This document shows, in pieces, positions 35,579 through 46,305 of a DNA stretch of 64,000 nucleotides (positions are counted from its first letter, which is position 1; each line of letters opens with the position of its first letter). Under the pieces are notes generated by a model. That model searched no databases. It was given only the letters and a program-made list of their open reading frames with translations, and was not told where the DNA came from. Source of the stretch: Bimuria novae-zelandiae CBS 107.79 (taxonomy: Eukaryota > Ascomycota > Dothideomycetes > Pleosporales > Didymosphaeriaceae). The stretch spans positions 723,638 to 787,637 of the forward strand of contig ML976681.1 in assembly GCA_010015655.1 (NCBI GenBank). The letters run 5' to 3'. The translations under genes were made by a program, and so were the position numbers.

Positions 35579-36450
35579 GTGACTTAATGGCTATTTGCCT
35601 GGCCCAGTGCCTTCCATTTTGGCGTGGTTGAAGGCGCTACAGTTGGTATTGTCCGTGAAATCGCAGCAAATGCGCCACAGGCGGCTATTTGAAACTGACC
35701 CACGTCTGAACCTATAGCACGAGGGCGCAAGATGCACATAACAGGGGAAGGAGGCAGAAGGTGATGTAGTGAGGGAAGAGTATCCGGCGTTGGTTCTCCA
35801 GAGATCGAAGTTCTGTACGAGTCAAGGATCTGCTTAGTGAGACGATGTCACGACTCATTGAAGCTTCCAATCATGCGCTTGAAAAACACGAGTATTTTAC
35901 GCCAACATTCAAGGTCTTGCCTCACTATCACTCACATATAGCCACAGTAGATTCACCCAATCTATACGTTACACGCTTTTGCCACGTTGCTTCAAGATGG
36001 CCCCGCATTATTTGAACTTCACCGGTTTGTTTGGACGGGCGGAAGGTAGATTCCTTCACAAGAGCGGCTGCCGCCATCTTCACACGAATCGATCATTGTG
36101 AATCACATGTATCTTGACACGTGTGTCTACAAACGACATGACTTTACCGAACTCTTGCATCGACGCTTTATTGACTTGGAACCTCCCATAAAAGAGCGGA
36201 GAACAGTTTCGATGAGCCGCGGCGCGTGCCAACGCACCAGATCCACATTTGTAGCACCAGTGGTATCTACCTACGTTTCTAGTATCTGTAGGTCGATCCT
36301 TGATGAATTCATCTTCAACGCCGACTTCCACCACCGCAGCCTCATTCCATATTTCACGAACCGGCAGACGCGGTACGGTCACCGAGCCTCTTCAGTGTAG
36401 GCCATCACCGCCTCCGTCATCTATGTATAAGTAAAAACCCCCGTTGGAGG
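35579..36450. other. Intergenic region
   Basis: Overlapping frames at 36080-36400 on both strands. The minus frame has a YHWCYKCG motif that could be a scrap of a small zinc-binding protein, but nothing supports a complete gene. Confidence 0.4.
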
Positions 36451-38130
36451 ATGTATACTCCATACGCGAACTATTCTGTTAATCCTGCGGACCCATTTAC
36501 TTATCAAGACCTACAACAACTACGCGAACGCCAGGCGAAAGATATGTGCCACTACACTGTCAAGTTCTTCGAGTGCGACCACAAGACCGATGACAATGTC
36601 AAAGGCTGCTCTTTGTGGAACAAAACAGGAACGCACTGCGACATCGACAATCCTGCAGTGAGAAAGCGAGAAGACTGCTCTATTCGCAGCGAAAACGTCA
36701 CAGGATTATGCCCGCGATGCCAAAGCAGAGAGCGCGCACGGTTTTTGAGAGAAAAGGAAGAAGAACGTGAGCGCATCGAGAGGGAGCGAGAAGAAGAGCT
36801 CATTCAAAGGGACCTGGAGAAAGCTAGGCTGGCCGATCAGGAGGAGGCACGGAGAAGTGCGGAAGCCCATGAAGCCCACATAAGGCAGGTACAGGAAGAG
36901 TCTGAAGCTTCATGGCGCATTGAACATGAGTCCAAGGTGAGTCAGACCATTGAGAGCGCTGCGCACGAGAGTATGAACCTGGCCGTACAGGAAGCAGAGG
37001 CTCTCAGCGCAGCGATGGAGGCTTCTCGCAAATCATACGCAGAAGAAATGGAGGATCGCTTTGGATCTGCTGTTGAGGAAGAAAGTTCACGCTTGGAAGC
37101 CATCAAGCGTCAGTCGACTATGGACTGGCATCACAGGAACTGGGGGCAAGGAGCAGAACGCTTGCAGTACAACGGGGCCGACTTCGATCTGAAGATTAGT
37201 ACGAACTTCAGTATCAAAAGCACACATCGACATGTCTCGACCTCGAGTCGAAGCTACAATACATCCACATCGAATGGTGCTTCTGCTTATTCATCTTCGA
37301 CGGGCTCTAGTATCACCGGAAGCTCTTCTGCAAGCACGGCCATTCATAACTTCCAACCTCCTCCTCAAATTGCCACGTCGAAAGAAACAGCCGTCACCAG
37401 TAATACCTCCACGACCCAGTCAACTCGATCAGACGTGACATCCAATTCGTCAACTATTATCGATCCTCGCGCTCCATCTCCTGTGGCGTCTGCGCTCTCT
37501 GGAACCTCCGCCCATACCGTTGATACTAACGTGCTGTTTCAGAAGGCCGCTGAACTACAGTCTACAACCACTCGGACTACGACTACTCGAAGTAGAACGA
37601 CCACTGTCCGTGACCCCTCACCACCACCACCTCCGCCACCGCCACCACCAAGTCAACCCCGAGTGTCGGCCCCGGCATTCCCACCAATCGACTTTTCCCA
37701 ACCACCAAAAAACCAAGACTACGGACACCACTTCATCGGCGGCCGTCGCCAGCCGATCCATCCTTCGCAAAAGCTGGCCGCCGAACATCCCCTATCTCCA
37801 GCAGCACCAGTGAATCCGCATGTCCGTAGACCGCAGCCTACAGTGCGACTTGCAGGCGGCGTCACGTCCCCTGTACGCTCACCCACGGCATCTATCAGTG
37901 GCTTTGCAGGCTCATCGACAAGCACTCAGAGGGGCCCCGCCCGACCGCCTCCGGGGAGCACATCGCAAGAAGAGCCGGTCAATGAGTTGCAGGCGATGTG
38001 GAATCGGAAGGGCATCAAGCGTGAGACGGATGAAGATGAGGAGGAGGATGGTATTGCGACTGAGTCGATTTCGCCGTCAGAATCTGCTTCTCAGATTGAT
38101 AGTGGAAGGCGTAGGGGATGGAGGAAGTAG
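36451..38130 (+). CDS. Coiled-coil, Ser/Pro-rich hypothetical protein
   Basis: Single exon of 559 residues. The first 100 residues carry eight Cys (MCHYTVKFFECDHK, KGCSLWNKTGTHCD, EDCSI, LCPRCQSRE), some in CxxC spacing, suggesting a small metal-binding or disulfide module. Residues 100-215 form a highly charged coiled coil (EEERERIEREREEELIQRDL). The rest is Ser/Thr-rich, with a ten-proline run encoded by CCN repeats near 37620 and IDFSQPPKNQDYGHHF after it, ending in a basic RRRGWRK. No catalytic domain is recognised. It is probably an intracellular scaffold-type protein; function unknown. Confidence 0.75.
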   Translation: MYTPYANYSVNPADPFTYQDLQQLRERQAKDMCHYTVKFFECDHKTDDNVKGCSLWNKTGTHCDIDNPAVRKREDCSIRSENVTGLCPRCQSRERARFLREKEEERERIEREREEELIQRDLEKARLADQEEARRSAEAHEAHIRQVQEESEASWRIEHESKVSQTIESAAHESMNLAVQEAEALSAAMEASRKSYAEEMEDRFGSAVEEESSRLEAIKRQSTMDWHHRNWGQGAERLQYNGADFDLKISTNFSIKSTHRHVSTSSRSYNTSTSNGASAYSSSTGSSITGSSSASTAIHNFQPPPQIATSKETAVTSNTSTTQSTRSDVTSNSSTIIDPRAPSPVASALSGTSAHTVDTNVLFQKAAELQSTTTRTTTTRSRTTTVRDPSPPPPPPPPPPSQPRVSAPAFPPIDFSQPPKNQDYGHHFIGGRRQPIHPSQKLAAEHPLSPAAPVNPHVRRPQPTVRLAGGVTSPVRSPTASISGFAGSSTSTQRGPARPPPGSTSQEEPVNELQAMWNRKGIKRETDEDEEEDGIATESISPSESASQIDSGRRRGWRK

Positions 38131-38703
38131 CCGGGGTTTTCAGGGGGCCTATTTTTTCCAGGTACATGGTGGATGTTATTGGTTTGCGGAGTTTGCTATG
38201 TGTTTGGTTGTTGATAATGTTTTGCTGCTCATATTTAACTATAAGATTGTGTACCAACTAGTTTTGTTCCCTATATTTGATAGAGGGGCTACACCATTGT
38301 TATGGTGCCATACCGAAACACTGTCGCGTTTGTTGTTTCCACCCTCTGTGCTGCAAACGCCACGAAAGACGCTTGCTTTTCTTTTATTGACTTCAACGAC
38401 CTGAACAGATCATGCGACACACGGCAACCAAGAGACGCACAATAATCACAGATAAGGCCCCGGTACGCGCTGTAAAGAACCGAAATGTCGATATGCAGGG
38501 TATATGTGATGATCGTGAGTTCGTTACGTGCTATGGGTTTATGACTGTTCTTGCCACGATCAAGACGATCGCTCCGGGGCTGTTCCTCGCTTCCAAAGAA
38601 TTCTTAAACAGACACCAGAAGTTCCAAGCACCATTCCACATCTCCAACCCATAACTCTAGAACGCAAGAAAGCAAGTCATTCATTCAGGCGCCCGATGCT
38701 TGC
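38131..38703. other. Intergenic region between convergent genes
   Basis: The flanking genes converge here, so this holds two 3' ends. Short frames only. Confidence 0.5.
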
Positions 38704-39940
38704 TCACTTGACCTGCACCATATGTCCATTAGCCTGCACCGGAGCCGGGACGCTATTATACACGGGCTGCTGTTGGTAATAGTACTGCTGAGCCGGCTGT
38801 CCGCTATATGTGTACTGTTGCTGAGCAGTCTGCCCGTTATACGCATACTGTTGCTGCACCGGAGCATACACGGGCATTCCAGATGCGGTGTTGTTATACG
38901 CCGTTTGAACCGCGTTCGCATGCTCCCAGGCCCGTGACGTGCTCAAGAAAATGAGAAAGATGTACGAGAACAGCTGGAAGATGCTGTTGAGGTACGAGAT
39001 CGCGACCCATGTATTTTCCGTGATGTTCGAGCTATTAATGGGATCGAGAGTGGCGGCGTAAGGGATGAGCTGGAAGATGACCCATAGGAGCATGGAGAGG
39101 AAGAGTGCTACTGTCCAGATCAAGATATCCTATAGCTTTGTCAGTGCATGGAATTTTGAGGAGGAGGCAGGAAAGACCTACGCCTGTGAGAATGTTCCGA
39201 GACCGCATGCGGGTGATTGTTGCGATGGCAAGCCCTCCGGCGGCTATTACGCTCAATAGGTAAAGCGCCCAATACGCAACGGCGTACTTCTGGTAGCTCA
39301 TGGTGATACTGTAGAAGCGGTCGGATGCTTCGGAGGACTCTAAGGAGGCTAGCCCTGCGTCCGTACGGCTCCAAGCCATATAACAACTGAGGCCGATGTA
39401 CGCAGCAGTGAGCACGCCCATGACGCCAGTGATTGCAAGGGTGAGGATCTGGACAACTGACTTGCCCGAATTGAGACGTCCGATAAGTAAGGTGTTGAGA
39501 CCCCAGACAACAATGACCAGTAGTAGGTAGTTGCCGAGACCGAAGAAAATATTGAAGGCAAGCTGGAAGTAGGAGTAGTTCCCGACAAAAACAACATTGC
39601 ATTCGAGCAGAGTGACGCCAACTACAAGTAAAACATTGCCACTACACCATGTTAGCAAATCAATCCAGTGTTCATAACGAGAATGGGCGGCGTACATTAT
39701 CTGGCATAACACAGACAGCCAAAACAGCGGCCCTGTCAACTTCTTCTGTTTCACTTTCGCTCGTAGACAGCAGAAGGCAATGATCAAACATATAAATAAG
39801 AACAAGAAGAGGGCGTAGTTGACGTAGTATGCGAGGGGAGTTGAGAATCTGCTCCCTTGAAGGAAACCAGGGCAGCCACTGGGTCCGTCGCTGCCTCCAA
39901 TGCTAGAGCCTCCACCGCTGCTTCCACGTCTCGGGGCCAT
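38704..39940 (-). CDS. Seven-helix membrane protein, uncharacterised
   Basis: Three in-phase exons (39696-39940, 39182-39641, 38704-39129) encode 376 residues. The N-terminus is Gly/Ser-rich without a signal peptide. Seven hydrophobic stretches follow: ALFLFLFICLIIAFCC, the segment around NVLLVVGVTLLEC, FNIFFGLGNYLLLVIVVW, VVQILTLAITGVMGV, YWALYLLSVIAAGGLAI, ILIWTVALFLSMLLWVIF and FQLFSYIFLIFL. The C-terminal 70 residues are Gln/Tyr-rich with near-repeats (YAYNGQTAQQQ, YTYSGQPAQQ). Topology resembles a seven-TM receptor, but I see no diagnostic receptor motif. Introns are 54 and 52 nt; the first carries a TGCTAAC branch point. Confidence 0.82.
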
Positions 39941-40464
39941 ATTCGCTTTGCCGTCGGTGTTCAGTCAAAGCACTGTCGTGCTCGTGAACGTTCAAATGTC
40001 GTCGCAGAGAGGTCGAGTCGCGAAAAAGACATTTCGTTCCACTGCAGCCTCGTCGCGTATTATACTACACACGTGCCTTCAGCACTGCCACCTATTTCTG
40101 TGGTGTGACTGGTGTTGTGATGCAGCCTTCTCGTATACTCATTTGTCTAGCGAATCACCGCAAGGTTGCGTCCAGGTACCAAGGCTCTGCTAAGCGAACT
40201 GGCCACCTTTGGGGACCATCGACTGGCTCGCTTTCAAAAAGAGCCAGGGGCAAGCTTGCCCTAAGACTCGTTGGCCCCAAGCCACCACCTCTCCTGGTTT
40301 AAGGAGGACTGTGCGACGATTCTCGTTTCATGGGGGCAATGCGAAGTACGGTGAGTGCTCCGTTTGGCGATCTTAGGGATACCTAGTGAACGCGGACACC
40401 ATAGCAGCTCTATAATAAACGAGGCTGTAGAGCCACATACAGTTGCTATTATTACGAGATTCTA
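39941..40464. other. Intergenic region ending at a TA insertion site
   Basis: This is the promoter side of the seven-helix gene, ending in the TA at 40463-40464 where the mariner relic begins. Confidence 0.5.
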
Positions 40465-41781
40465 CTGTGGTATCAGGCAAAAGCGAGGTGAGTGGCCCGC
40501 GCACAGCAGGGATGCCTGACTCGATACAAAACGGACGCCACTAAACAGAAATACCATTAGCTCTATGTAATTTATATGATAATGCTTGTACCTCTGTCGT
40601 GTGCTGTCCACCACAACATCACCACAATGTCTCCCCTATCAACACTAACTCGTCGATACCTCACTCGCGACCAACGCCTCCAGATACGCACCTTACGTCT
40701 AGCTAGGCACACTTACCTATTTATTACTAACCTTCTTAAGGTCTTAAAGAGATAAGTTACCTACGTAATTACTAGCGCACGCGTTACGCTAAAGAAGCGC
40801 ACTAGTTATCTACCTTCCCTTATAAATAAATAAGTAGACTAGCTTAAAGAATTTATTAAATCCTTTTAAAAGGGGAGGTAGATAAGTTTCTTACGCCTTA
40901 TAAAGGGTCCCTTTACTTACTAGGGCGTTAGTAAATACGTAATTTAGAATACTTTATAAAGTAGAGGGTATACTTACTACGTTACTCTTGCTAAGCCTCT
41001 TCTTACTAAAAAGAATTGTTAGCTACGCCTCGCGTAGGTAAAAGCTTACGCTAACTAGTCTCCCTAGTAGTAGTATACAATCCTCTAGAGTAACGAAACT
41101 TAGGTAACTAGTAACTAGTATTATAAGAAGTGGGTTACTAGGCGCCCTAAAGAGGAATTAGATCCCTTCTATGTCGTTAAGAAACTACGTAAGAAGCGTA
41201 GCTAGATGTTCTAGAGTTACTTCTTAGGTACGACGAAGGGGCCGTTAGTGTTTTAAAAGAAAAAATAGAAGAGTATTAATAAAGAGAGCTATTATAAGAG
41301 AGTTATACCTTTTATTTATAGATAGCTACGCCTTAATCTACATCTTTAATTTATATAAGATAGCGCTCCTAGGCACGCTATTACTTATATAATTAAAAAG
41401 CTTTAATTAAGAGGAATTTATTCTATCTTTTAGCCAGCGTTCTCGCCAGATCTCAACCTAATTAAGGTAGTGTAGAATAAGATAAAGGACTATATTAAGC
41501 AGTATTATTTTAATCTACTTAGGGGTAAGTAGCGTACATATAGCTAGCTACGTAATATTATACAGGAAGCGTGGGACTCGATTAGAAGTAAAGTATTTAG
41601 GGAGCTCGTTAAGAGCATGCTAGCTAGATGCCAGGCTATAATTAATGCGAAAGGTAGTCACACTAGGTACTAAAATTTATACATAAAAGAGGACAAGCGT
41701 GCGAAATTTACATGGCTCGGCATCTTGGCGACACCCCTGTTGTGCGCGGGCCACTCACCTCACTTTTGCCTGATACCACAG
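40465..41781. mobile_element. Tc1/mariner relic with RIP-like decay
   Basis: Inverted repeats of about 50 bp start CTGTGGTATCAGGCAAAAG at both ends and differ by a few C/T or A/G changes. TA flanks both ends (40463-40464, 41782-41783). Length is 1317 bp. The interior is strongly AT-rich with many TAG and TAA codons, while the ends are GC-normal. The transition-only differences and TA-rich interior are what RIP leaves in ascomycete repeats. Confidence 0.88.
40627..41673 (+). pseudogene. Mariner-type transposase, RIP-degraded
   Basis: The frame opens MSPLSTLTRRYLTRDQRLQI and is readable through its many stops. It still shows FSPDLNLIKVV near 41450, the degraded form of the SPDLNPIE catalytic block, and ends GSHTRY before a TAA at 41671. 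Stops are mostly TAG at positions where Trp or Gln would be expected, pointing to C-to-T and G-to-A change. Confidence 0.75.
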
Positions 41782-41834
41782 TATAGCAGAGTACTATATT
41801 AGTCCTTGCGATTAATTTGCACTATTAAATCTAT

Positions 41835-42440
41835 CTAAAAGCATGATGTTGCGGCGGCTGCGTGTAGATTTGGTTGGGGCAGCAGATGCGCCCTCCAAGG
41901 CCTCCCCAACATCTGCAGCATCAACAACACGTTTCTAACGCTTTCTGCTCTGTGGGAGTGGCTGAGAGGCCTTTCTCTTACCCTTTTGGGATAATTGTAG
42001 AGCTTTTTCTGCGTCGCGGGTAGACTTCTGGGCAGCGCGCTGAGCTGCCTTTTCAGCCTTCTCCTTCTCCTTCGCCTTCTTAGCTGCCTCTCGCGTAGCA
42101 CGCTTTTCCTGCTAGATCTTTTCCTTATATAACTTAGCTACCTTCTTTAACTTTACTATTTCTGCTTTTTAAAGCTACTGCTACTTATCCTCTTACTTCT
42201 TTATAGACTAACGTACACGAGCCTCCCTAACCTTCCTTAGTAATTACAAAACTACACCCCTTTAGTACTCTTAACGTTACTAAAAATTAAGAGGCTTACT
42301 TTTTTTCTTATATTTTTTTTTGCTAATAGAGCCTCTTTAAGCCTATTAATCTTATAGTAAAGTAGCTTATTTTAAACTAAGATATAGTAAAGTAAGTAGC
42401 TAAGTTTCTACGCGTCCTTATTATCCTAATTCTTTATTAT
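41835..42440 (-). pseudogene. C-terminal part of a pogo-like transposase
   Basis: On the minus strand, 42110 down to 41835 reads KKAKEKEKAEKAAQRAAQKS, then KALQLSQKGKRKAS, then KRVVDAADVGEA, a Lys/Ala-rich tail found at the C-terminus of fungal Fot1/pogo-type transposases. There is a TAG in place of Gln near 42113 and one TAG after SRKR. From about 42110 to 42440 the upstream part of the same reading becomes AT-rich and stop-riddled. The change in mutation load is abrupt. The N-terminal part is interrupted by the next element. Confidence 0.6.
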
Positions 42441-42446
42441 AACGTA

Positions 42447-44307
42447 CCTCACAGGCGAGTCGGACACACGGGCGAGTCGGACACTCTGCCAAGACCCCAC
42501 CAAAACGTACTATTAATAATACTACAACGCGATGTATTAACTACTTTATTAGTTATTATAATTAAAAAAGACTTATATATAGCTTACGCTTTAAGCTATT
42601 AAATAAGATATAATTTTAAGTTAGTAACGCGCTATAGCTATTTATAATATTTCTTAAACTATACTAAGTAACTAACGCGCTAAAAAGACCTTTTAACATA
42701 ATTATATACCTAACTTAATAAAACTACTAAAGATAGAAGAGTAAGTAATTATTTAGTATATACTTAACCTAGATACGCGAGGATTTCCGCCCTAGCTTAC
42801 TACTATAAAAGATATAGCTAATTTTTTACTAGCTAAGTGTTACTGCAAGTCTATTAGTTAAAACTAAGCTATAACCTTTATAAAGCGCTAGCTAGAGCTC
42901 TAAGTTAAGTTTAATTAAAAGTATAACTATAAAAGAGCCCTCTATAAGGATCCTAAGGTTATACAGGACTAGTTCTAGCTTATAAAGAATACTAAAGCTA
43001 AGTATAGTATCCTAGATAAGGATACCTACAATTTTAATAAGACTAGCTTTATAATAGGTATAATATTAACAGGAGTAGTTATTATAGGTTTTAAGTATTA
43101 AAATAGGCCTAAAAGCGTGTAGCAAGGTAATTAGTAGTAGACTTTAGCTATTTAGGATATTAATATAATAGGCTAGGTAATTCCACCCTTCCTTATCTTC
43201 TAGGGCAAGCACCACCTCTCTATCTAGTATAAAGAGAAGGATTTACCTTATAATTAGGTTATTATAGTCTCTAAGAATAGCTAGATAATAAATAAGCTTA
43301 GTTTATAGTAGCTAAAGTACTTTAACGCGCATATAAAAGGGCGTACTACTAGTAGCTATTAGCTACTTATTATTAATAGCTATAAGAGCTATAACTTGCT
43401 CGAATTCCAATAATACTATAAGAATAATAAGATTATTACTCTCTATATGTCTCCACATTCGTCGCACCTCTTATAGCCACTAGATGTGGGGTATTTCTCG
43501 TCGTTAAAGAAGGCGTATAGGCGCCAAGCTAAGAATCTAATATATAACTATATTACGTATATTACTAAAATTAAGTTCTTACTTTATTTTATTACTATAT
43601 TTAAGGCTATAATAACTTAAAGTAATATTTAAGAAAACTTTTAAGGCGCTAGCCTTATTTCCCTTAACCTAAAAATAATAATATTAAAGCTTAACGTCCG
43701 TCTGCGTACGCCTTCGCCTTATACTATACGTAATAGTACGTAGCAGTTACAAACGCCTAGTAATACCCTAGAATTTAGGTTACAATCAACGCTAGTAAAG
43801 GAGAGGATCTAAAGGCACCTAAATAGTTCCCTAATAAGCCTAGTTAAGGCCTTTAAAAAGATAATAAAAGGCGTAGTAGTAGTAGCGTATAAGCTAGTAT
43901 TAGCGTAAAAATAAATTACTAAGCTTTAAACTACTAATAAGGCCACCACGCGACGGAAATTATATAAAAGAAAGTAACTATAGTAAAAAAAAGTTTTTAT
44001 AGCTACTAATAGCTAGTAACTAGCTACTCTAAAGGACTTTACAGCGTGTAATAATAAAAAAAAAGAAAAAAAAAGGGTACGCGCTAATAAAAATAAATTA
44101 ACTTAATAGCACTATAAATATTATAGTAAGGCTAGATATAACTTACGTACCTATAAGTAAGCTAATAAAGTAAATTCTAAGTAAATTAGTTTATTATAAT
44201 TTCTTATAACTATTTATGCGCGTTCTATACTATTATGTAAAGTATAGATTTTAGTAGGGTCTTGGCAGAGTATCCGACTCGCCCGTGTGTCTGACTCGCC
44301 CGTGAGG
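42447..44307. mobile_element. Pogo-type element, RIP-degraded, with tandem-motif TIRs
   Basis: Inverted repeats of about 50 bp begin CCTCACRGGCGAGTC and run to CTCTGCCAAGACCC. Each contains two tandem copies of a GGGCGAGTCGGACAC-like motif. TA flanks both ends (42445-42446, 44308-44309). At 1861 bp it has the usual Fot1/Pot2 size. Ends are GC-normal; the interior is extremely AT-rich. Confidence 0.85.
42720..43900 (+). pseudogene. Pogo DDE transposase, RIP-degraded
   Basis: Reading through stops, the plus strand still spells pogo blocks: LDKDTYNFNKTSF near 43015 (first catalytic site, Asp replaced by Asn), PPFLIFQGKHH near 43190, and IITLYMSPHSSHLLQPLDVG near 43430-43490 (third catalytic Asp). 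A short stretch around 43440-43530 keeps higher GC than its surroundings. The N-terminal helix-turn-helix part is barely recognisable. Confidence 0.65.
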
Positions 44308-44817
44308 TACGTTAGCTTATATAAGGTAATCTAATTTATACTAGTTAGATCTACTAAGTACTAAAGTAGAGTTCTCTCGTGATTCCTGCTTATCTTAGGT
44401 AGTTTAGGTAAATCTTTTAAGTATAACCTCTAGGTTAAAAGGTAATATACTAGTCACGTGAGCGGCAAGCGAAATGATCGGGTAAGCGAAATAATTACTC
44501 TGCCAAGACCACACCTCTTTCTACTATCTATCTTAATGTCTTAATAACCTAATCTCGAGTCGCTTTCTTGTAAAGACAGGATTATCTTTACCCTTTAAGC
44601 TATATAATCTAACGCGTTAATAAACTAGTAACACGCTACTATAATTTATAATATTAATTAAAGTACTATTAGTAACTAACGCGCTAGAATAACTGCCTAA
44701 CGCGATTACTACGCTAACTTATTAAAATTTAGCAGGCTTAAAGAGGAGGCGGTTGTACAGGGTATAAGGAAGCTTGATGGGCGAGGGTTTGCCCCTACGC
44801 TTAGCTATGTACGTGAA

Positions 44818-45765
44818 ATGGCCAACCAACTGCTAGCTACACGTGGAGGTGGAGAGGTTGGAGAGAAATGGGCTAGGAACCTGACCAGACGAAAGCCTGA
44901 GATCAAGTCTCAGATAACCAGGCAGCGCGATCACCAGAGGGTCTTATGCAGCGATCCAGCTATTATCAGCCCCTGGTTTGACCTTGTGCGCAACGTTAAA
45001 GCCAAGTATGGTATCCTAGACCAAGATACATACAACTTTAACGAGACTGGCTTCCAGATGGGCGTTGGAGGGTCTGTCAAGGTGGTAACAGCGTCTGAGA
45101 GGCGTCTGAAACCACTACAGGTTCAGCCTAGGGACCGTGAGTGGGCAACGTTGATTGCTGCTATCAACGCTAGAGGCTGGCTAGTCCCACCCTTCTTTGT
45201 CTTCAAAGCAAAGCACCACGACCAGGCCTGGTACCACAACCCTAAAGATTGGAGGATTGGCGTTAGTCCAAATGGTTGGACAACAAATGAGCTTGGTCTT
45301 GCCTGGTTACACCACTTTATTCAGCATACAGAGGCCCAGACTGTAGGTAGTCACCGACTACTTATTCTTGATGGCCATGAGAGCCATAAGTCGCTGCTGT
45401 TCCAGGATCTGTGCGAGAAGAACAAGATTATTACCCTTTGCATGCCTCCTCACGCCTCACATATCCTACAGCCGCTCGATGTAGGTTGTTTTGCCCCATT
45501 GAAGCGGGCGTACAAAGAGGAAATCAGAGTCTTGGCAAACTGCCACATCAACCACATCGACAAAATGGCCTTCCTTGCTGCCTTCCAGCAGGTATATAAG
45601 GCTGCCTTTTCATCTGAAAATATCAGATCAAGCTTCAGGGCAACTGGCTTAATTCCATATAGCCCAGAGGCGGTACTATCAAAGCTTGAAGTGAAGCCTC
45701 GTACGCCAACACCACCTGCACTAGGGCCTACCCCTTGGCAACCTCAAACACTAAGCAACGCCTAG
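44818..45765 (+). pseudogene. Pogo-type transposase core, open frame but probably inactive
   Basis: An uninterrupted frame of 315 residues holds the end of the CENP-B-type DNA-binding region (KLDGRGFAPTLSYVREMANQ starts just upstream) and the DDE core. The first catalytic motif reads TYNFNETGF where pogo transposases have NFDETGF. The second (LLILDGHESH) and third (HILQPLDVG) Asp are present. Asp to Asn needs one G-to-A change in TpG context, as RIP would make. The true N-terminus lies upstream at 44500-44730 in RIP-like sequence, and the C-terminal third after the TAG at 45763 is broken by stops. The protein is therefore truncated on both sides. Confidence 0.8.
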
Positions 45766-46095
45766 GAGATAGAAGCTTAAACAACGCTAATCTTAAAGAG
45801 GATAAAAGACTATAAGAGTTTATTACTTAATTCTATTATTAAGATAGTACTATAGGTTAAAAAAGGGTTAACTTTAAAGGTGCACTCTTACACGTTATTT
45901 AAAGCTAGGATAGCTAACTTTAAGGCGGCTAACAACGCTGCTTTAGAGCGTAAGAAGCGCAAAAAGAAGCGAATCTAAAAAGGGGGTACCCTATCGTAGG
46001 CAGATGCGGAGGAAATTATTGTTCAGAGAGATGGTGAAGTTCAGCTAGAGGTAGAGAGGCGTGAAGAGAGGGTGCTGGCAGGTGCTGGCAGCAGG

Positions 46096-46179
46096 GTATT
46101 CATCGCTGCAAGAGGTGCGGTAAGATAGGGCATAATAAGCGCACGTGTAAGAAAGATTTAGTAGAAGTAGAGGATTAAT
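46096..46179 (+). pseudogene. Zinc-knuckle tail of the pogo transposase
   Basis: The sequence reads HRCKRCGKIGHNKRTCKKDL and stops at a TAA at 46177. C-x2-C-x4-H-x4-C spacing is that of a CCHC zinc knuckle, which occurs at the C-terminus of many fungal pogo transposases. It is a relatively clean island between AT-rich stretches. Confidence 0.7.
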
Positions 46180-46305
46180 TTGGTACACTATAGACTATAG
46201 TATATTATTGTAGTGTTCAGTTATTCGCGTGCAAAGGTGGAGGGCTGTATTTAGTGATCATTTCGCTTACCCGATCATTTCGCTTGCCGCTCACGTTATA
46301 AAAAA

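Larger units (their letters stand above)
44452..46305. mobile_element. Second pogo-type element, mosaic decay
   Basis: Inverted repeats ACGTGAGCGGCAAGCGAAAT followed by GATCGGGTAAGCGAAAT are found near 44454 and, inverted, ending near 46304. Each contains two tandem AAGCGAAATGATC motifs. Behind the left repeat comes CTCTGCCAAGACC, also present in the neighbouring element. The right end is followed by TA; the left flank reads TAGTC, so the target duplication is not clean. The centre (about 44730-45765) is GC-normal and coding, while both shoulders are AT-rich and broken. Ends are given to within a few bases. Confidence 0.78.

Noticed and set aside
37618..37652. CCN repeat as a microsatellite of note
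   Set aside because: It simply encodes a polyproline run in a Ser/Pro-rich protein; no sign of unusual expansion.
44452..44460. Left TA target duplication of the second pogo element
   Set aside because: The left flank reads TAGTC before ACGTGAGC while the right is followed directly by TA, so a clean TA duplication could not be shown.
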